Counted from the first letter of the stretch, positions 49,702-58,226 are shown. The stretch is 64,000 nucleotides of DNA from JACVRW01 sp963764665 (GCA_963764665.1 CAVXTL010000004.1:1-64000); one strand, 5' to 3'. Notes: a model not told the origin generated them from the sequence alone. Translations and numbers: made by a program.

Positions 49702-51075
49702 GTGAAGCGGAGTCTGCTGATCGGCCTTGGGGCCCTGGTGGCGTGCGCGACGGTGTTCGCGCCGGCGGCGAGCGCTAAGGACAAGCTGCTCACGTTCTAC
49801 TCGCCGAAGATCAAGTCGCTGCCGTACGTGCACGACTCCCATCACGTGAACCTGCAGCCGGACGGCAAGCAGGCTCCGGCCGTGCCCGGCTACATCACCG
49901 GCTTCGCGGAGCAGGCGCTCGTGGACAGCAAGAACCCCAAGGCCAAGCCGCTCCCGATCGCGAAGATGATGGTCCACCACTTCCTCTACTTCGCGCCAGG
50001 CCGCGTGGACGAGGCGCCCGGCGGCTGCTGGAGCGGCGCCGGCTTCATCGGCGGACGCGGCGAGGAGCACCCCACCGGCGGCCCGCTCCTCGGCACCAAC
50101 CCGGCGTTCCGCGCCAAGTACGGCATCCGGAACGAGAACCGCGACGGGAAGGCCCCGGGGTGGAGCCTCACCGCCATGGTGATGAACCACTACAAGAAGC
50201 CGAAGTCGTTCTACGTCCGCACGCGGGTCTACTACACGACCGAGAAGCGCACCTCCGTGCAGCCGCTCGTGATCGGCAAGTGCTCCCAGCTCTCGAACGG
50301 CATGTCCTACGACGTGCCGGGCGGCGGCAAGAAGGGCTCGAACTTCGTGGACCAGAGCGACTGGGTCGCGCCGTTCAACGGCCGGATGCTGATGGCGTCC
50401 TCGCACCAGCACGGCGGCGCGAAGTACCACACGCTGCAGAGCCTCACCTGCAAGCGCAGGCTGTTCAAGGCGCCCGTCTACCACGCCCCGGCGAAGCACG
50501 TGTACAACACGATCCGACCGATCCTGCACGAGCCGGGGCCGATCGGCACGGGCGCATACGCGAGCTACAAGGGCATCCCGATCAGGCAGGGCGAGGTGCT
50601 GCGCCGCAGCGCGGTACACGAGAACCACAACCTGCACGTGGCGTCGATGGGCTTCTGGGCCACCTGGTTCGTGAAGGACGACTCCGTGAAGCAGTGCGGC
50701 AAGCTGCCCAAGGACATCGTCGAGATCAACAAGCCCAAGCGCTACGACCGCACGCCGAACCACGAGCTCAAGGTGCCGCAGCTGTCCAAGCCCGTGGGCG
50801 CCTTCACCGCGTTCGACGGGGGCGAGCTGACCGTGGGCGACGACTTCTTCCGGCCCGGGAGGATCACGTCGAAGGTCGGCCAGCCGGTCACATGGCGGTT
50901 CTCAGGCGCGAAGCCGCACTCGGTCACCGTGGCGAACGGCCCGCGCGGGTTCTCGTCCGTCTACTGGGGCCAGCAGCGCGGCACGTACACGGTCACTCCG
51001 AAGGTGAAGGGCACCTACAAGCTGGTGTGCCTGGTCCACCCGACGACGATGGCCGAGACCCTGGTGGTGAAGTGA
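49702..51075 (+). CDS. Secreted two-domain copper protein: PHM-like region plus cupredoxin
   Basis: The 457-residue protein has a signal peptide (VKRSLLIGLGALVACATVFA, cleavage near A-S-A). The central part (about 85-320) has His clusters, 'MMVHHFLYFAPG', 'ASSHQHGGAKYH' and 'HENHNLHVASMGFW', and six or more Cys. These resemble the copper sites of type II ascorbate-dependent (PHM/DBH-like) monooxygenases. Residues ~370-457 are a cupredoxin with the full type 1 copper set H406, C443, H446, M450 ('LVCLVHPTTM'). Electron transfer or copper-dependent oxidation at the cell surface is inferred. GGAG lies 3 nt before the GTG at 49702; a GTG at 49693 is an alternative. Confidence 0.8.
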   Translation: MKRSLLIGLGALVACATVFAPAASAKDKLLTFYSPKIKSLPYVHDSHHVNLQPDGKQAPAVPGYITGFAEQALVDSKNPKAKPLPIAKMMVHHFLYFAPGRVDEAPGGCWSGAGFIGGRGEEHPTGGPLLGTNPAFRAKYGIRNENRDGKAPGWSLTAMVMNHYKKPKSFYVRTRVYYTTEKRTSVQPLVIGKCSQLSNGMSYDVPGGGKKGSNFVDQSDWVAPFNGRMLMASSHQHGGAKYHTLQSLTCKRRLFKAPVYHAPAKHVYNTIRPILHEPGPIGTGAYASYKGIPIRQGEVLRRSAVHENHNLHVASMGFWATWFVKDDSVKQCGKLPKDIVEINKPKRYDRTPNHELKVPQLSKPVGAFTAFDGGELTVGDDFFRPGRITSKVGQPVTWRFSGAKPHSVTVANGPRGFSSVYWGQQRGTYTVTPKVKGTYKLVCLVHPTTMAETLVVK

Positions 51076-52278
51076 CTACTTAAGGAGGTCGGCGCGCAGA
51101 GTTCCGCTCTGCGCGTCGGCCACCTTGGGCTCGCGTGAGCCGGGCCCGGCCGGCTCCAGCACGATCCGCGTGGTGGCCCAGCGGAGGGCGTCGGAGTCCT
51201 CGCCGGTCACGGCGAAGACGGTGAGCGATCCGCCCTCCTCGAGGTTGCGGCCGGCGCCGAACACGCGGCGTCGCGCGCCACCCGGCAGGGAATCGAGCGA
51301 GTCGACGACCACGACGGCATTGGCGCCCTGCTCGACGCGGCGCTTGGCGCGCTCGACGGCAAGCTCCGCGGCCTGAGCCTGGGGCTCGGGCGGGCGGTCG
51401 TAGCTGCCGCCCACGCTGTCGCCGGCGATGGCGGTCCACTCGGCCACTTCCTCGGGCCGGACGCCCACAAGGGCCACCTGGACGCTCAGGTCCGGATGGC
51501 TCTCGGCGAGCGTGGACACGATCACGCGCAGAAGGGTGGTGGCGCCGGATCCGGGCGCCCCGGCGATGGCGACCCGCGAGCCGAGCCCGTAGGGAATTCC
51601 CTCGAGGGCCGCGGGCGCGGGGAGACGCTCCGACGCGAAGACGGGTGTGAGGTCGCCGAACCAGGCGCGCGCGGCGGGTGGCTCGGCGTCGGCGCCGTTG
51701 ACCTGCTCCACGTGCACGAGCGACGGATGGCGCTCGTTGCGCCGGGCGGGCCGCACCGGGCCGCTGACCTCGTCGCCGGAGCGCAGCTCGCAGCGGCGGA
51801 TCTGGGCGGGCGACACGTAGACGTCGTCGCGCGAATGCTGGGCGGGGTCGGAGCGTAGGAAGGCGCTCCCGTTCGGGAGCACGTCGAGCACGCCGGTGAC
51901 GATCTTCTCCTCGGCCACCGGCTCCTCGACGACCTCGGGCTCCTCCTCCACCGGAGGCGGAGCGTCGTCGACGTCGAGGTCCTCCTCCTCGTCGGACTCC
52001 TCGTCCTCGTACCTGGGCTGGACGTCCTCGTCATCCGACGGGGGCTCGAGCGCCTCGGCCTCGGGGACCTCGTCGGGGTCGCGCTCGTCGGCGTCGTCCG
52101 CCGCGTCGGCGCCGTTCCCGCCCTGGCCGCGCAGGATGGCCTCCACGAGGTCGGCCTTGCGCATTCCGCGGTAGCCCTCGAGGCCCAGCTCGGACGCGAT
52201 CGCGTGGAGATCGGCGAGTGGGCTCTTCTCGAGTTCCTTGCGTTGGAGAACGGGCACGAAGTTAGAAACCCTACTCAC
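51076..52278 (-). CDS. Rho-related protein lacking catalytic residues
   Basis: The 400-residue protein keeps the Rho layout: a Rho_N helical domain (about 12-50), an acidic linker (55-122), a cold-shock-like RNA-binding domain (about 125-195) and a RecA-type domain with 'RPPEPQAQAAELAVERAKRRVEQG', 'FGAGRNLEEGGSLTVFA' and a C-terminal 'SGTLRADLL'. However, the Walker A Lys is Ala246 ('GAPGSGATT'). The catalytic Glu of 'DERPEEV' is Val273 ('GVRPEEV'). The ~35-residue stretch with the Q-loop is missing. ATP-driven translocation is therefore unlikely. A genuine rho gene should exist elsewhere. Its stop abuts the convergent copper-protein stop. Confidence 0.85.
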   Translation of the reverse strand: MSRVSNFVPVLQRKELEKSPLADLHAIASELGLEGYRGMRKADLVEAILRGQGGNGADAADDADERDPDEVPEAEALEPPSDDEDVQPRYEDEESDEEEDLDVDDAPPPVEEEPEVVEEPVAEEKIVTGVLDVLPNGSAFLRSDPAQHSRDDVYVSPAQIRRCELRSGDEVSGPVRPARRNERHPSLVHVEQVNGADAEPPAARAWFGDLTPVFASERLPAPAALEGIPYGLGSRVAIAGAPGSGATTLLRVIVSTLAESHPDLSVQVALVGVRPEEVAEWTAIAGDSVGGSYDRPPEPQAQAAELAVERAKRRVEQGANAVVVVDSLDSLPGGARRRVFGAGRNLEEGGSLTVFAVTGEDSDALRWATTRIVLEPAGPGSREPKVADAQSGTLRADLLK

Positions 52279-52293
52279 CGTGGCGGGGGACGC

Positions 52294-53136
52294 TCAGGTC
52301 GCGTCCTCGACGGCGTCCAGGACCAGCTGCATCAGGAGGCTCAACGCGGTGTCCACGCTGGCGTTGTCGATCACGGCCACGTTCTCCGCCCGGGCGCGCT
52401 CCGCGAGGTGGTCCTGCAGCCGGCGGATCTCGTAGAACGCGGCGAGGTAGCGCTCCGACGGGCGCGTGCCCTGGCGGTGTGAGAAGTGGCCGCGATGCAG
52501 CTCCGCGTCCTCCACCACCAGGATCGCCTCGACGAGCACGCAGCGCTTGCGGATGTCCTCGCCGAGCGCGCCGGGAAGCACGTGCACCCCCTCGAGCACC
52601 ATCGGCTTGGCCTCGTTGGCGGCCCGCTCGACCATCGCCTCGGTGGCGGTGGCCACGTGGCCCGCCTGGTCGGCGTAGCCCTCGAGCCCGCCCGCGTTGA
52701 ACGCCGAGTGGTGCACGGACGGCATCGCCTCGGCGGTGAAGAAGGCGCGCAGGACCTGCCGGATCACGTCCGTGGCGATCACGCGGTTGATCCCGAGCCG
52801 GGCGGCCAGCATGGTCGCGAGCGTGGACTTGCCCACCCCGGTGGTGCCGCCGAGCAGCACCACGAGCGGGCGCTCGAGGCGACCGAGCCGGCTCCACGCC
52901 CTAAAGCGGCGCACCGCCGCGTCACCCTCCTCGGCCAGCAGGACCTCCTCCGTCACGGCCCTAAGGCCCTCCACGTCCATCTCGGTGAGCCCGCGCTCGG
53001 CCAGCATGCGCTCGACCGCCCGGGCGAGCTCGAACGAGCGCTCCGGCACGAGGCCTATGGCGGACAGGCTCTGTGCCATCAGGCCCTTCGAGTAGGGCAG
53101 GCCGTGGCCCTTGTGGAACACGATCGTCTCAGCCAC
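52294..53136 (-). CDS. 2-phosphoglycerate kinase
   Basis: The 280-residue protein begins with an ATP-cone-like helical region ('KGLMAQSLSAIGLVPERSFELARAVERML' region) and continues with a P-loop kinase domain, Walker A 'GGTTGVGKST' (96-105), 'VIATDVIRQVLRAFF' and 'VLEGVHVLPGAL'. Archaeal relatives phosphorylate 2-phosphoglycerate to 2,3-bisphosphoglycerate. The GTG start overlaps the end of the cDPG synthetase gene by 8 bp, which ties the two steps of one pathway together. Confidence 0.85.
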   Translation of the reverse strand: MAETIVFHKGHGLPYSKGLMAQSLSAIGLVPERSFELARAVERMLAERGLTEMDVEGLRAVTEEVLLAEEGDAAVRRFRAWSRLGRLERPLVVLLGGTTGVGKSTLATMLAARLGINRVIATDVIRQVLRAFFTAEAMPSVHHSAFNAGGLEGYADQAGHVATATEAMVERAANEAKPMVLEGVHVLPGALGEDIRKRCVLVEAILVVEDAELHRGHFSHRQGTRPSERYLAAFYEIRRLQDHLAERARAENVAVIDNASVDTALSLLMQLVLDAVEDAT

Positions 53137-54316
53137 CCCACACCTCCAGCAGCGCCTCGTCCACGCCCAGCGGGCGGTTACGCACGAAGACCACACGCGC
53201 GCGATCGGCCTGCGCCCTGCGCGCGACCGTGTCGATCGCGGCCCCCTTGAGCTCCGTGAGGTACACGTCGCAGCCCGCCGTCGCGGCTCGGTCGAGGTCG
53301 TCTGCCAGCGCGGCTCGGCGGGCGAGGTTGGTGGACGCCACGACCGGCTCCACGCCATGGCAGTGGTCCGCGCCGGTGGTGAAGAGCGCCACCCTCGCGT
53401 CCGCCGGCAGCGGCTCCGCCGGCTCGGGCCGCAGCGAAAAGGGCACGGCGCCCGGGTACGGCTGCGCGCCCTCGGCCGCCAGCACGAGATCAGCACGCAG
53501 CAGGCGGTACTCGGCGAACGGCTCCGCCGGTCCCGCCCCGAGCACGCACACCGTGTGGTCCACCGCCACGGGCGGGATGCACGCGCCGGAGCCCTCGAAC
53601 ACGATCGCGCCGGGATCCATGGAGGCCGCCAGCGCCGCCCCCGCGGGCACGTTCGACACGGCAGGCTCGCCCGCCAGGCCGCCCCCCACGCGCCGGCAGC
53701 CCACCGTGGGCACGCCCGCCAGCGCCGCGTCCTCCAGGTAGTCGGAGGCCGCGTGCTCGCCGCGCGCGTCCACCTCGAGGAGCGCGTCGAGCCCGATGCC
53801 GGCGGGCGCCGACCGCGGCTCGGCCGGCCCGCCCCGGCCCATGCAAACCATCACCGGGCCGGCGCCGCGCTCACGCAACAGCGCGGCCCAGTGGCCGGCC
53901 ACGGCGGTCTTGCCCGTGCGCTTACCGGTGCCGATCACGGCGAGCTTCGCGGCCCCTGTGTCCAACTCGGCGTAGGCGGGCGGAAAGAGGCGGGCTCCCG
54001 GCAGCTCGTACGCCAGGCCCAGGTGCAGGGCGAGCGCGGCGAAGCCGAAGCGCCTGCTCGCGTCCAGAACCGGCTCGTCGGCCAGGTCCACCACGGCGCT
54101 CGCCCCCGGCGCCAGTCGCCTCAGCGCGGCCGCCGGGTCGGTGTCTACGGGCCGCCCGTAGAGCTCGTCGAGCGGTGCCGGGCCTAGCTTCTCCTCGCCT
54201 CCGCAGAAGGCCACGCCCGCCAGCCCGCGCTCGGAGTCCAGCCGGTCGAGCACCTCCACCACCGCCGACGGGTGGTGCTCGCCGTCGATGAGCGCGATGA
54301 CGGGCCCTTCGGGCAC
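53129..54316 (-). CDS. cpgS: Cyclic 2,3-diphosphoglycerate synthetase
   Basis: The 395-residue protein has a P-loop 'AVIGTGKRTGKTAVAGHW' (129-137), 'VMVCMGRGGPAEP', 'VVFVRNRPLGVDEALLEV' and 'VFEGSGACIPPVAVD', matching the archaeal cDPG synthetase family. The enzyme closes 2,3-bisphosphoglycerate to cyclic 2,3-diphosphoglycerate with ATP. The product is a thermo- and osmoprotectant or phosphate store in methanogens. The gene before it (metallophosphoesterase) ends at the base directly upstream of this GTG, and the gene after it is 2-phosphoglycerate kinase, the prior step. Confidence 0.88.
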   Translation of the reverse strand: MPEGPVIALIDGEHHPSAVVEVLDRLDSERGLAGVAFCGGEEKLGPAPLDELYGRPVDTDPAAALRRLAPGASAVVDLADEPVLDASRRFGFAALALHLGLAYELPGARLFPPAYAELDTGAAKLAVIGTGKRTGKTAVAGHWAALLRERGAGPVMVCMGRGGPAEPRSAPAGIGLDALLEVDARGEHAASDYLEDAALAGVPTVGCRRVGGGLAGEPAVSNVPAGAALAASMDPGAIVFEGSGACIPPVAVDHTVCVLGAGPAEPFAEYRLLRADLVLAAEGAQPYPGAVPFSLRPEPAEPLPADARVALFTTGADHCHGVEPVVASTNLARRAALADDLDRAATAGCDVYLTELKGAAIDTVARRAQADRARVVFVRNRPLGVDEALLEVWGG

Positions 54317-55108
54317 TCAGCCGCGGGCCGTCTCCCCCCGCAGCGACGAGTCCTTCTCGTACTCGTAGGTGCGCGGGTCGAACGACAGGATCGCGTCCTC
54401 CTCCACCTGACCCGGGGTGCGGCGAAGCACGCGCACGCGCTCGGGGGACGCCTCGACGATGTTGTAACAGGGCTTTCCCTTGCCCCTCAGGCGGGTCGTG
54501 GAGACCGTGCCGGCGTTGACCACGAACAGATCCTCGAGCCGCCAGGCGTACGGCACGTGCTTGTGTCCGGACAGCACCAGATGCGCGCCCGCGCGCTGGA
54601 GCGTCTCGAGCGTGTCGCCCGCGTCGTGGACGATGTTCCGCTCGCGCCCCGTGCCCGGCACCGGCAGCAGGTGGTGGTGGAGAACGAAGACCCGCAGGTA
54701 GGCCTCGTGGGCGCCGAAGCGCTCGCCGATCCACTCGTAGCGCCCGCGCCCGATCACCCCGTGGTCGAGGTCCGGCTCCGTGGAGTCCACGGCCAGGATC
54801 GACACGCCGTCCACGTGGAGCTCCGAGCGGCGCTCGCCGAAAAGCTCCTCGAAGTGCACATAGCCCACGTTGCGCGAGTCGTGGTTCCCCGGGATCACGA
54901 TCATCCGCTCGCAGGCGATCCGGCCCAGGTATTCCGCGGCCAGCTCGTACTCGCCGCGGAAGCCGTCGTTGGTGAGGTCGCCCGAGATCACCACCACGTC
55001 CGGGCAGATCTCGTTGACCTCGTCGATCGCCTGATCGAGCAGCTCGGGGACGAAGTGCGGCGAGCCGCAGTGGATGTCGGAGAGCTGGGCTATCCGGAAC
55101 GAGCTCAT
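54317..55108 (-). CDS. Calcineurin-like metallophosphoesterase
   Basis: The 263-residue two-metal phosphoesterase has all five blocks: 'QLSDIHCGS', 'VVVISGDLTNDG', 'VIPGNHDSRN', 'VFVLHHHLLP' and 'LVLSGHKHVPYA'. It is closest in pattern to the 3',5'-cyclic nucleotide phosphodiesterase (CpdA)-like class, but the substrate is not known. Its position directly before the cDPG synthetase raises the possibility of hydrolysing a cyclic or bis-phosphate in the same pathway. The ATG overlaps the folP stop (ATGA). Confidence 0.9.
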   Translation of the reverse strand: MSSFRIAQLSDIHCGSPHFVPELLDQAIDEVNEICPDVVVISGDLTNDGFRGEYELAAEYLGRIACERMIVIPGNHDSRNVGYVHFEELFGERRSELHVDGVSILAVDSTEPDLDHGVIGRGRYEWIGERFGAHEAYLRVFVLHHHLLPVPGTGRERNIVHDAGDTLETLQRAGAHLVLSGHKHVPYAWRLEDLFVVNAGTVSTTRLRGKGKPCYNIVEASPERVRVLRRTPGQVEEDAILSFDPRTYEYEKDSSLRGETARG

Positions 55109-55992
55109 ACGGCAGGCTCTCGGCGCAACTCCTCGGCCAGCCGCCTGTCCTGCGACAGCTCCACGTCACCGCGCAGCGCCGCGCGCACGGCGAGGTAGTC
55201 GCGCGCCGCGGCCACGTCGTGCACCCGCAGGATCGAGCCGCCCCCGTCCGTCACGGTGCCCACCGCCGCCAGCGTGCCGGCCAGGCGCTGCGAGGGCGGG
55301 CGCTCGGTGATCACGCCGATGAAGTCCTTGCGCGACAGGGCGAGGAGCAGCGGCCGGCCGAGCGCGCGAACCTCGTCGAGCCGGCGCAGGACCGTGACCG
55401 ACTCGGCCGGGGTCTTGGCCAGGTCCACGCCGGGGTCGAGCACGATCTGCTCGTCGGCCACGCCGCGTCTGCGCGCCTCCGCCCAGCGCTCCCGCAGCAG
55501 CTCGACCACGTCGCTCACCACGTCGTCGTATTCGGGATAGGCCTTCAGTTTGGGTGCCGCCCGGGTGTGGGTGACCACCAGCGCCGCGCCGCTGCGGGCA
55601 CAGGCGTCGGCCAGCTCGGGCTCGGACAGCCCGCTCACGTCGTTGATCATCGCCGCCCCGGCCGCCAGCGCGGCGCGCGCCACCGGCGCTCGCCACGTGT
55701 CTACGGAGACCGTGAGCCCCGCGTCGGCCAGGCGCTCCACGAGCGGCACCACGCGCACGATCTCCTCGTCCACCGGCACCGCCGGCCTGTCGGTGCGGCC
55801 CGACTCTCCGCCCACGTCGATCAGCTCGGCGCCCTCCTCGGTCAGCCGCTCGGCCAGCCCCACCAGCTCGTTGAGCGTCTTCGGCCGCTGGGCGTCCGAG
55901 AACGAGTCGGGCGTGGCGTTCACGATCCCCATCAGCACCGGCTCCTCGAGGGAGAGCGTCCGTCCGCGGAGCGCGAGGGAATCGGCGCTCAT
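55105..55992 (-). CDS. folP: Dihydropteroate synthase
   Basis: FolP joins p-aminobenzoate to dihydropterin pyrophosphate in folate synthesis and is the sulfonamide target. The 295-residue TIM barrel shows 'LMGIVNATPDSFSDA', 'GAELIDVGGESGRTDRPAV', 'VSVDTWRAPVARAALAAG' and 'MINDVSGL', with 'LLALSRKDFIGVIT' near the end. The usual 'GGESTRPG' reads 'GGESGRTD', a small change in a substrate loop. The ATG overlaps the glpD stop (ATGA) and the end overlaps the phosphoesterase gene. Confidence 0.92.
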   Translation of the reverse strand: MSADSLALRGRTLSLEEPVLMGIVNATPDSFSDAQRPKTLNELVGLAERLTEEGAELIDVGGESGRTDRPAVPVDEEIVRVVPLVERLADAGLTVSVDTWRAPVARAALAAGAAMINDVSGLSEPELADACARSGAALVVTHTRAAPKLKAYPEYDDVVSDVVELLRERWAEARRRGVADEQIVLDPGVDLAKTPAESVTVLRRLDEVRALGRPLLLALSRKDFIGVITERPPSQRLAGTLAAVGTVTDGGGSILRVHDVAAARDYLAVRAALRGDVELSQDRRLAEELRREPAV

Positions 55993-57665
55993 GCAGCCTC
56001 CTCCGGAGCCTCGAGGGCCTCCACAGGCGCACTCGGCACGAGCCCCTCCGCACGCGCCACCTCGCGCCAGGCGGCCAGCTCGGCCTGCACCCGCTCGTCG
56101 CTCCAGCCGAGCTCCCCGGCCACCGCTCGGGCGGCTCGCACCGTGCCGTCGGCTCCCGGAGCCGAGAGCTCGCGCGCGTCGAGAAGCCCCAGGCGCGTGC
56201 GGCGCAGCAGCACGTCCGCCAGCGACAGCACCTGCTCGCGCCGGGCCGCGAAGGCGGCCTCCGCCACCAGGTCGGGCAGCGCCGGGCTCACCCGCTGCGC
56301 GAGCGCCGGATCCCCGGCCGCCAGCTCCATCACGTCGTGGGCAGCGTGGCCGTAGCGAGCCGCGAGGTGCGCGCGGCTGGCCTCGTCCACGCCCGTCACC
56401 GCGCGCAGCGCCTCCGGCTCGATCGGCAGTCCCAGCGGTATCCCGTGCGTGCGGCAGGGCGAGTCGCGCCCCTCGCGCTCCACCAGCCGGTCCACCGCCA
56501 TCTTGGCCATCCGCCGCCAGGTGGTGAGCTTGCCGCCGGTGATCGTCACGAGGCCGGAGCTGGTCTCGTAGAGCTCCGCCTTGCGCGAGATGTCCACCGA
56601 CTTCTTCGGGTCTCCCGTCGAGATCAGCGGACGGACGCCCGCGTAGGCGCCCACCAGCTCGTCCGCGCCGAGGTCGGTGGCGAAGAAGGAGTTGACGGCG
56701 TCGAGCAGGTACTCCACGTCCGCGCCCGAGGCGGGCACGTGGTCGAGGTCGCGCTCCTCGTAGTCGTTGTCGGTGGTGCCCACGAGCGTGCGCCCAAGCC
56801 ACGGGAGCACGAACACGGTGCGCCCACCGGCGGCCGGCACGATCACCCCCGCGTCCACGGCCAGCGAGTCGCGCGACAGGATCACGTGGGTGCCACGGCT
56901 CGGCCTGATGCGCGGGACCTCCTCCTCCCGGTACAGCTCGTCCGGACGAATGCGATCGGCCCATACGCCGGTGGCGTTGACCACGTTCGTGGCGGTCAAC
57001 TCGAACTCCCCGCCGTCCACCGTGTCGCGGACGAGCACACCGGACGCCCGCCCGTCGCGCTCCACGAGCCCCGTGACCTCGCAGCCGTTGGCGAGCACGG
57101 CGCCGAAGCGCTCGGCCTCGCCGAGCACCGTGAGCACCAACCGCACGTCATCGGTCTGGCAGTCGTAGAAGAGGTACGCGGCGGTGGGCTCGCGCCCGGC
57201 CAGCGACGGGAGCATCCGCACCGCCTCCGCGCCGTCCACGGTGCGGTGGCGCGCCGGGCTCCACTCCGTGTCCTCGTCGCGTCCGCGGCGCCAGCTCATG
57301 GCGTCGTACATGTTGAGCCCCATGCCCAGCAGCCTGTCCGGCCGCTTGCCCTCGAAGCTCGGCACCAGGAACGGCAGCGGCCTGACCAGGTGCGGCGCGA
57401 GCTTGACGAGCTGCGAGCGCTCGAGCAGGGCCTCGCGCACGAGCCCGAGGTCGAAGTTCTGGAGGTAGCGCAGCCCGCCGTGGATCAGCTTGGAGGAGCG
57501 GCTGGAGGTGCCCGACGCGAAGTCGCTGCGCTCGACGAGCGCGACGCTGTACCCGCGCGTTGCGGCGTCGAGGGCCACACCCGCCCCGGTGATGCCCCCG
57601 CCGACCACCACCACGTCGTAGGAGTCGCGCTCCAGGGCCGCCAGTGCGTCGGCGCGCGGAATCAC
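55989..57665 (-). CDS. glpD: FAD-dependent glycerol-3-phosphate dehydrogenase
   Basis: The 558-residue flavoprotein oxidises glycerol-3-phosphate to dihydroxyacetone phosphate and passes electrons to quinone. It has the N-terminal FAD loop 'DVVVVGGGITGAGVALDAATRG', 'SSRSSKLIHGGLRYLQ', 'VNATGVWADRI' and 'LPWLGRTLVGTTDNDYEE', and 'VTITGGKLTTWRRMA'. The C-terminal helical domain is complete. The GTG start overlaps the nitroreductase stop (GTGA). It heads into folP and the cDPG genes on one coupled run. Confidence 0.95.
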   Translation of the reverse strand: MIPRADALAALERDSYDVVVVGGGITGAGVALDAATRGYSVALVERSDFASGTSSRSSKLIHGGLRYLQNFDLGLVREALLERSQLVKLAPHLVRPLPFLVPSFEGKRPDRLLGMGLNMYDAMSWRRGRDEDTEWSPARHRTVDGAEAVRMLPSLAGREPTAAYLFYDCQTDDVRLVLTVLGEAERFGAVLANGCEVTGLVERDGRASGVLVRDTVDGGEFELTATNVVNATGVWADRIRPDELYREEEVPRIRPSRGTHVILSRDSLAVDAGVIVPAAGGRTVFVLPWLGRTLVGTTDNDYEERDLDHVPASGADVEYLLDAVNSFFATDLGADELVGAYAGVRPLISTGDPKKSVDISRKAELYETSSGLVTITGGKLTTWRRMAKMAVDRLVEREGRDSPCRTHGIPLGLPIEPEALRAVTGVDEASRAHLAARYGHAAHDVMELAAGDPALAQRVSPALPDLVAEAAFAARREQVLSLADVLLRRTRLGLLDARELSAPGADGTVRAARAVAGELGWSDERVQAELAAWREVARAEGLVPSAPVEALEAPEEAA

Positions 57666-58171
57666 GACAGGAACGTTACGAACTCGCCGGGAGCCAGGCG
57701 CTCAGGCGGCTCCTTCTCCTGTCGCGGCTCGCCGAGATGGATCAGTCCGAGCACCCTCTCCCCCGCCTCGACCCCCACGGCCTCGCGGCCCTCCGCGGAA
57801 CGCAGGACCGCCGGCGTTCGCCAGTAGCCCGCCAGGCCTCGCGCGTGCGCCGCGAGAAGCACGATGTACGTGGCCACCGCGGCGGCGGCGAGGTCCTCGT
57901 CGTCCTGAACCGGGTCGCCGGACTGCGTGGCGGACGCCACCACCAACGTGGGCGCGCGATCGAGCTTGCCCGCCGCCTCCGGCCCGGCGGCCGCCTTCAG
58001 GCGCGCGAGCGCCTCGGGGCCCAGCACGCGGAAGCGCCACGGGTTCGTGAGGTGGTGGTTCGGCGCCCAGCGCGCCAGCTCGAGCAGCTCCTCGAGCGTG
58101 GCCCGGTCGACCGGATCGCGCCCGTAGGCCTTGTGGGTGCGCCGGGTGCGCACGGCTTCTTCGAGTTCCAC
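57662..58171 (-). CDS. Nitroreductase-family flavoprotein
   Basis: The 169-residue FMN-binding fold begins 'ELEEAVRTRRTHKAYGRDPV' and has 'LLELARWAPNHHLTNPWRFRVL' (FMN phosphate loop) and 'AARGLAGYWRTP'-like middle parts. It ends 'GLIHLGEPRQE'. The substrate is unknown. The frame is open further upstream, but homology starts at the GTG at 58171. TAGCGT lies 7 nt before that GTG and no Shine-Dalgarno is present. It is the first gene of the nitroreductase-glpD-folP-phosphoesterase-cpgS-kinase run and is divergent from the SDR gene at 58227. Confidence 0.88.
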   Translation of the reverse strand: MELEEAVRTRRTHKAYGRDPVDRATLEELLELARWAPNHHLTNPWRFRVLGPEALARLKAAAGPEAAGKLDRAPTLVVASATQSGDPVQDDEDLAAAAVATYIVLLAAHARGLAGYWRTPAVLRSAEGREAVGVEAGERVLGLIHLGEPRQEKEPPERLAPGEFVTFLS

Positions 58172-58178
58172 CCGATCG

Positions 58179-58184
58179 ACGCTA
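58179..58184 (-). promoter_or_regulatory. Probable -10 element for the nitroreductase operon (leaderless)
   Basis: TAGCGT on the minus strand ends 7 nt before the GTG, the same distance as the TAGCCT elements at 36742 and 42875. It would drive the six-gene run down to 52294. On the plus strand the adjacent GATAGGTT may be the -10 for the SDR gene at 58227. Confidence 0.5.
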
Positions 58185-58226
58185 CCGGATAGGTTGCGGG
58201 CGGACTCGCAAGCGAAAGGAGAGGTG

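Noticed and set aside
52294..53496. Extending the 2-phosphoglycerate kinase to the first start of its open frame at 53496
   Set aside because: The extra ~120 residues are Arg/Ser/Cys-rich antisense-like sequence over the cDPG synthetase gene. The GTG at 53136 begins the conserved part and gives the 8-bp overlap.
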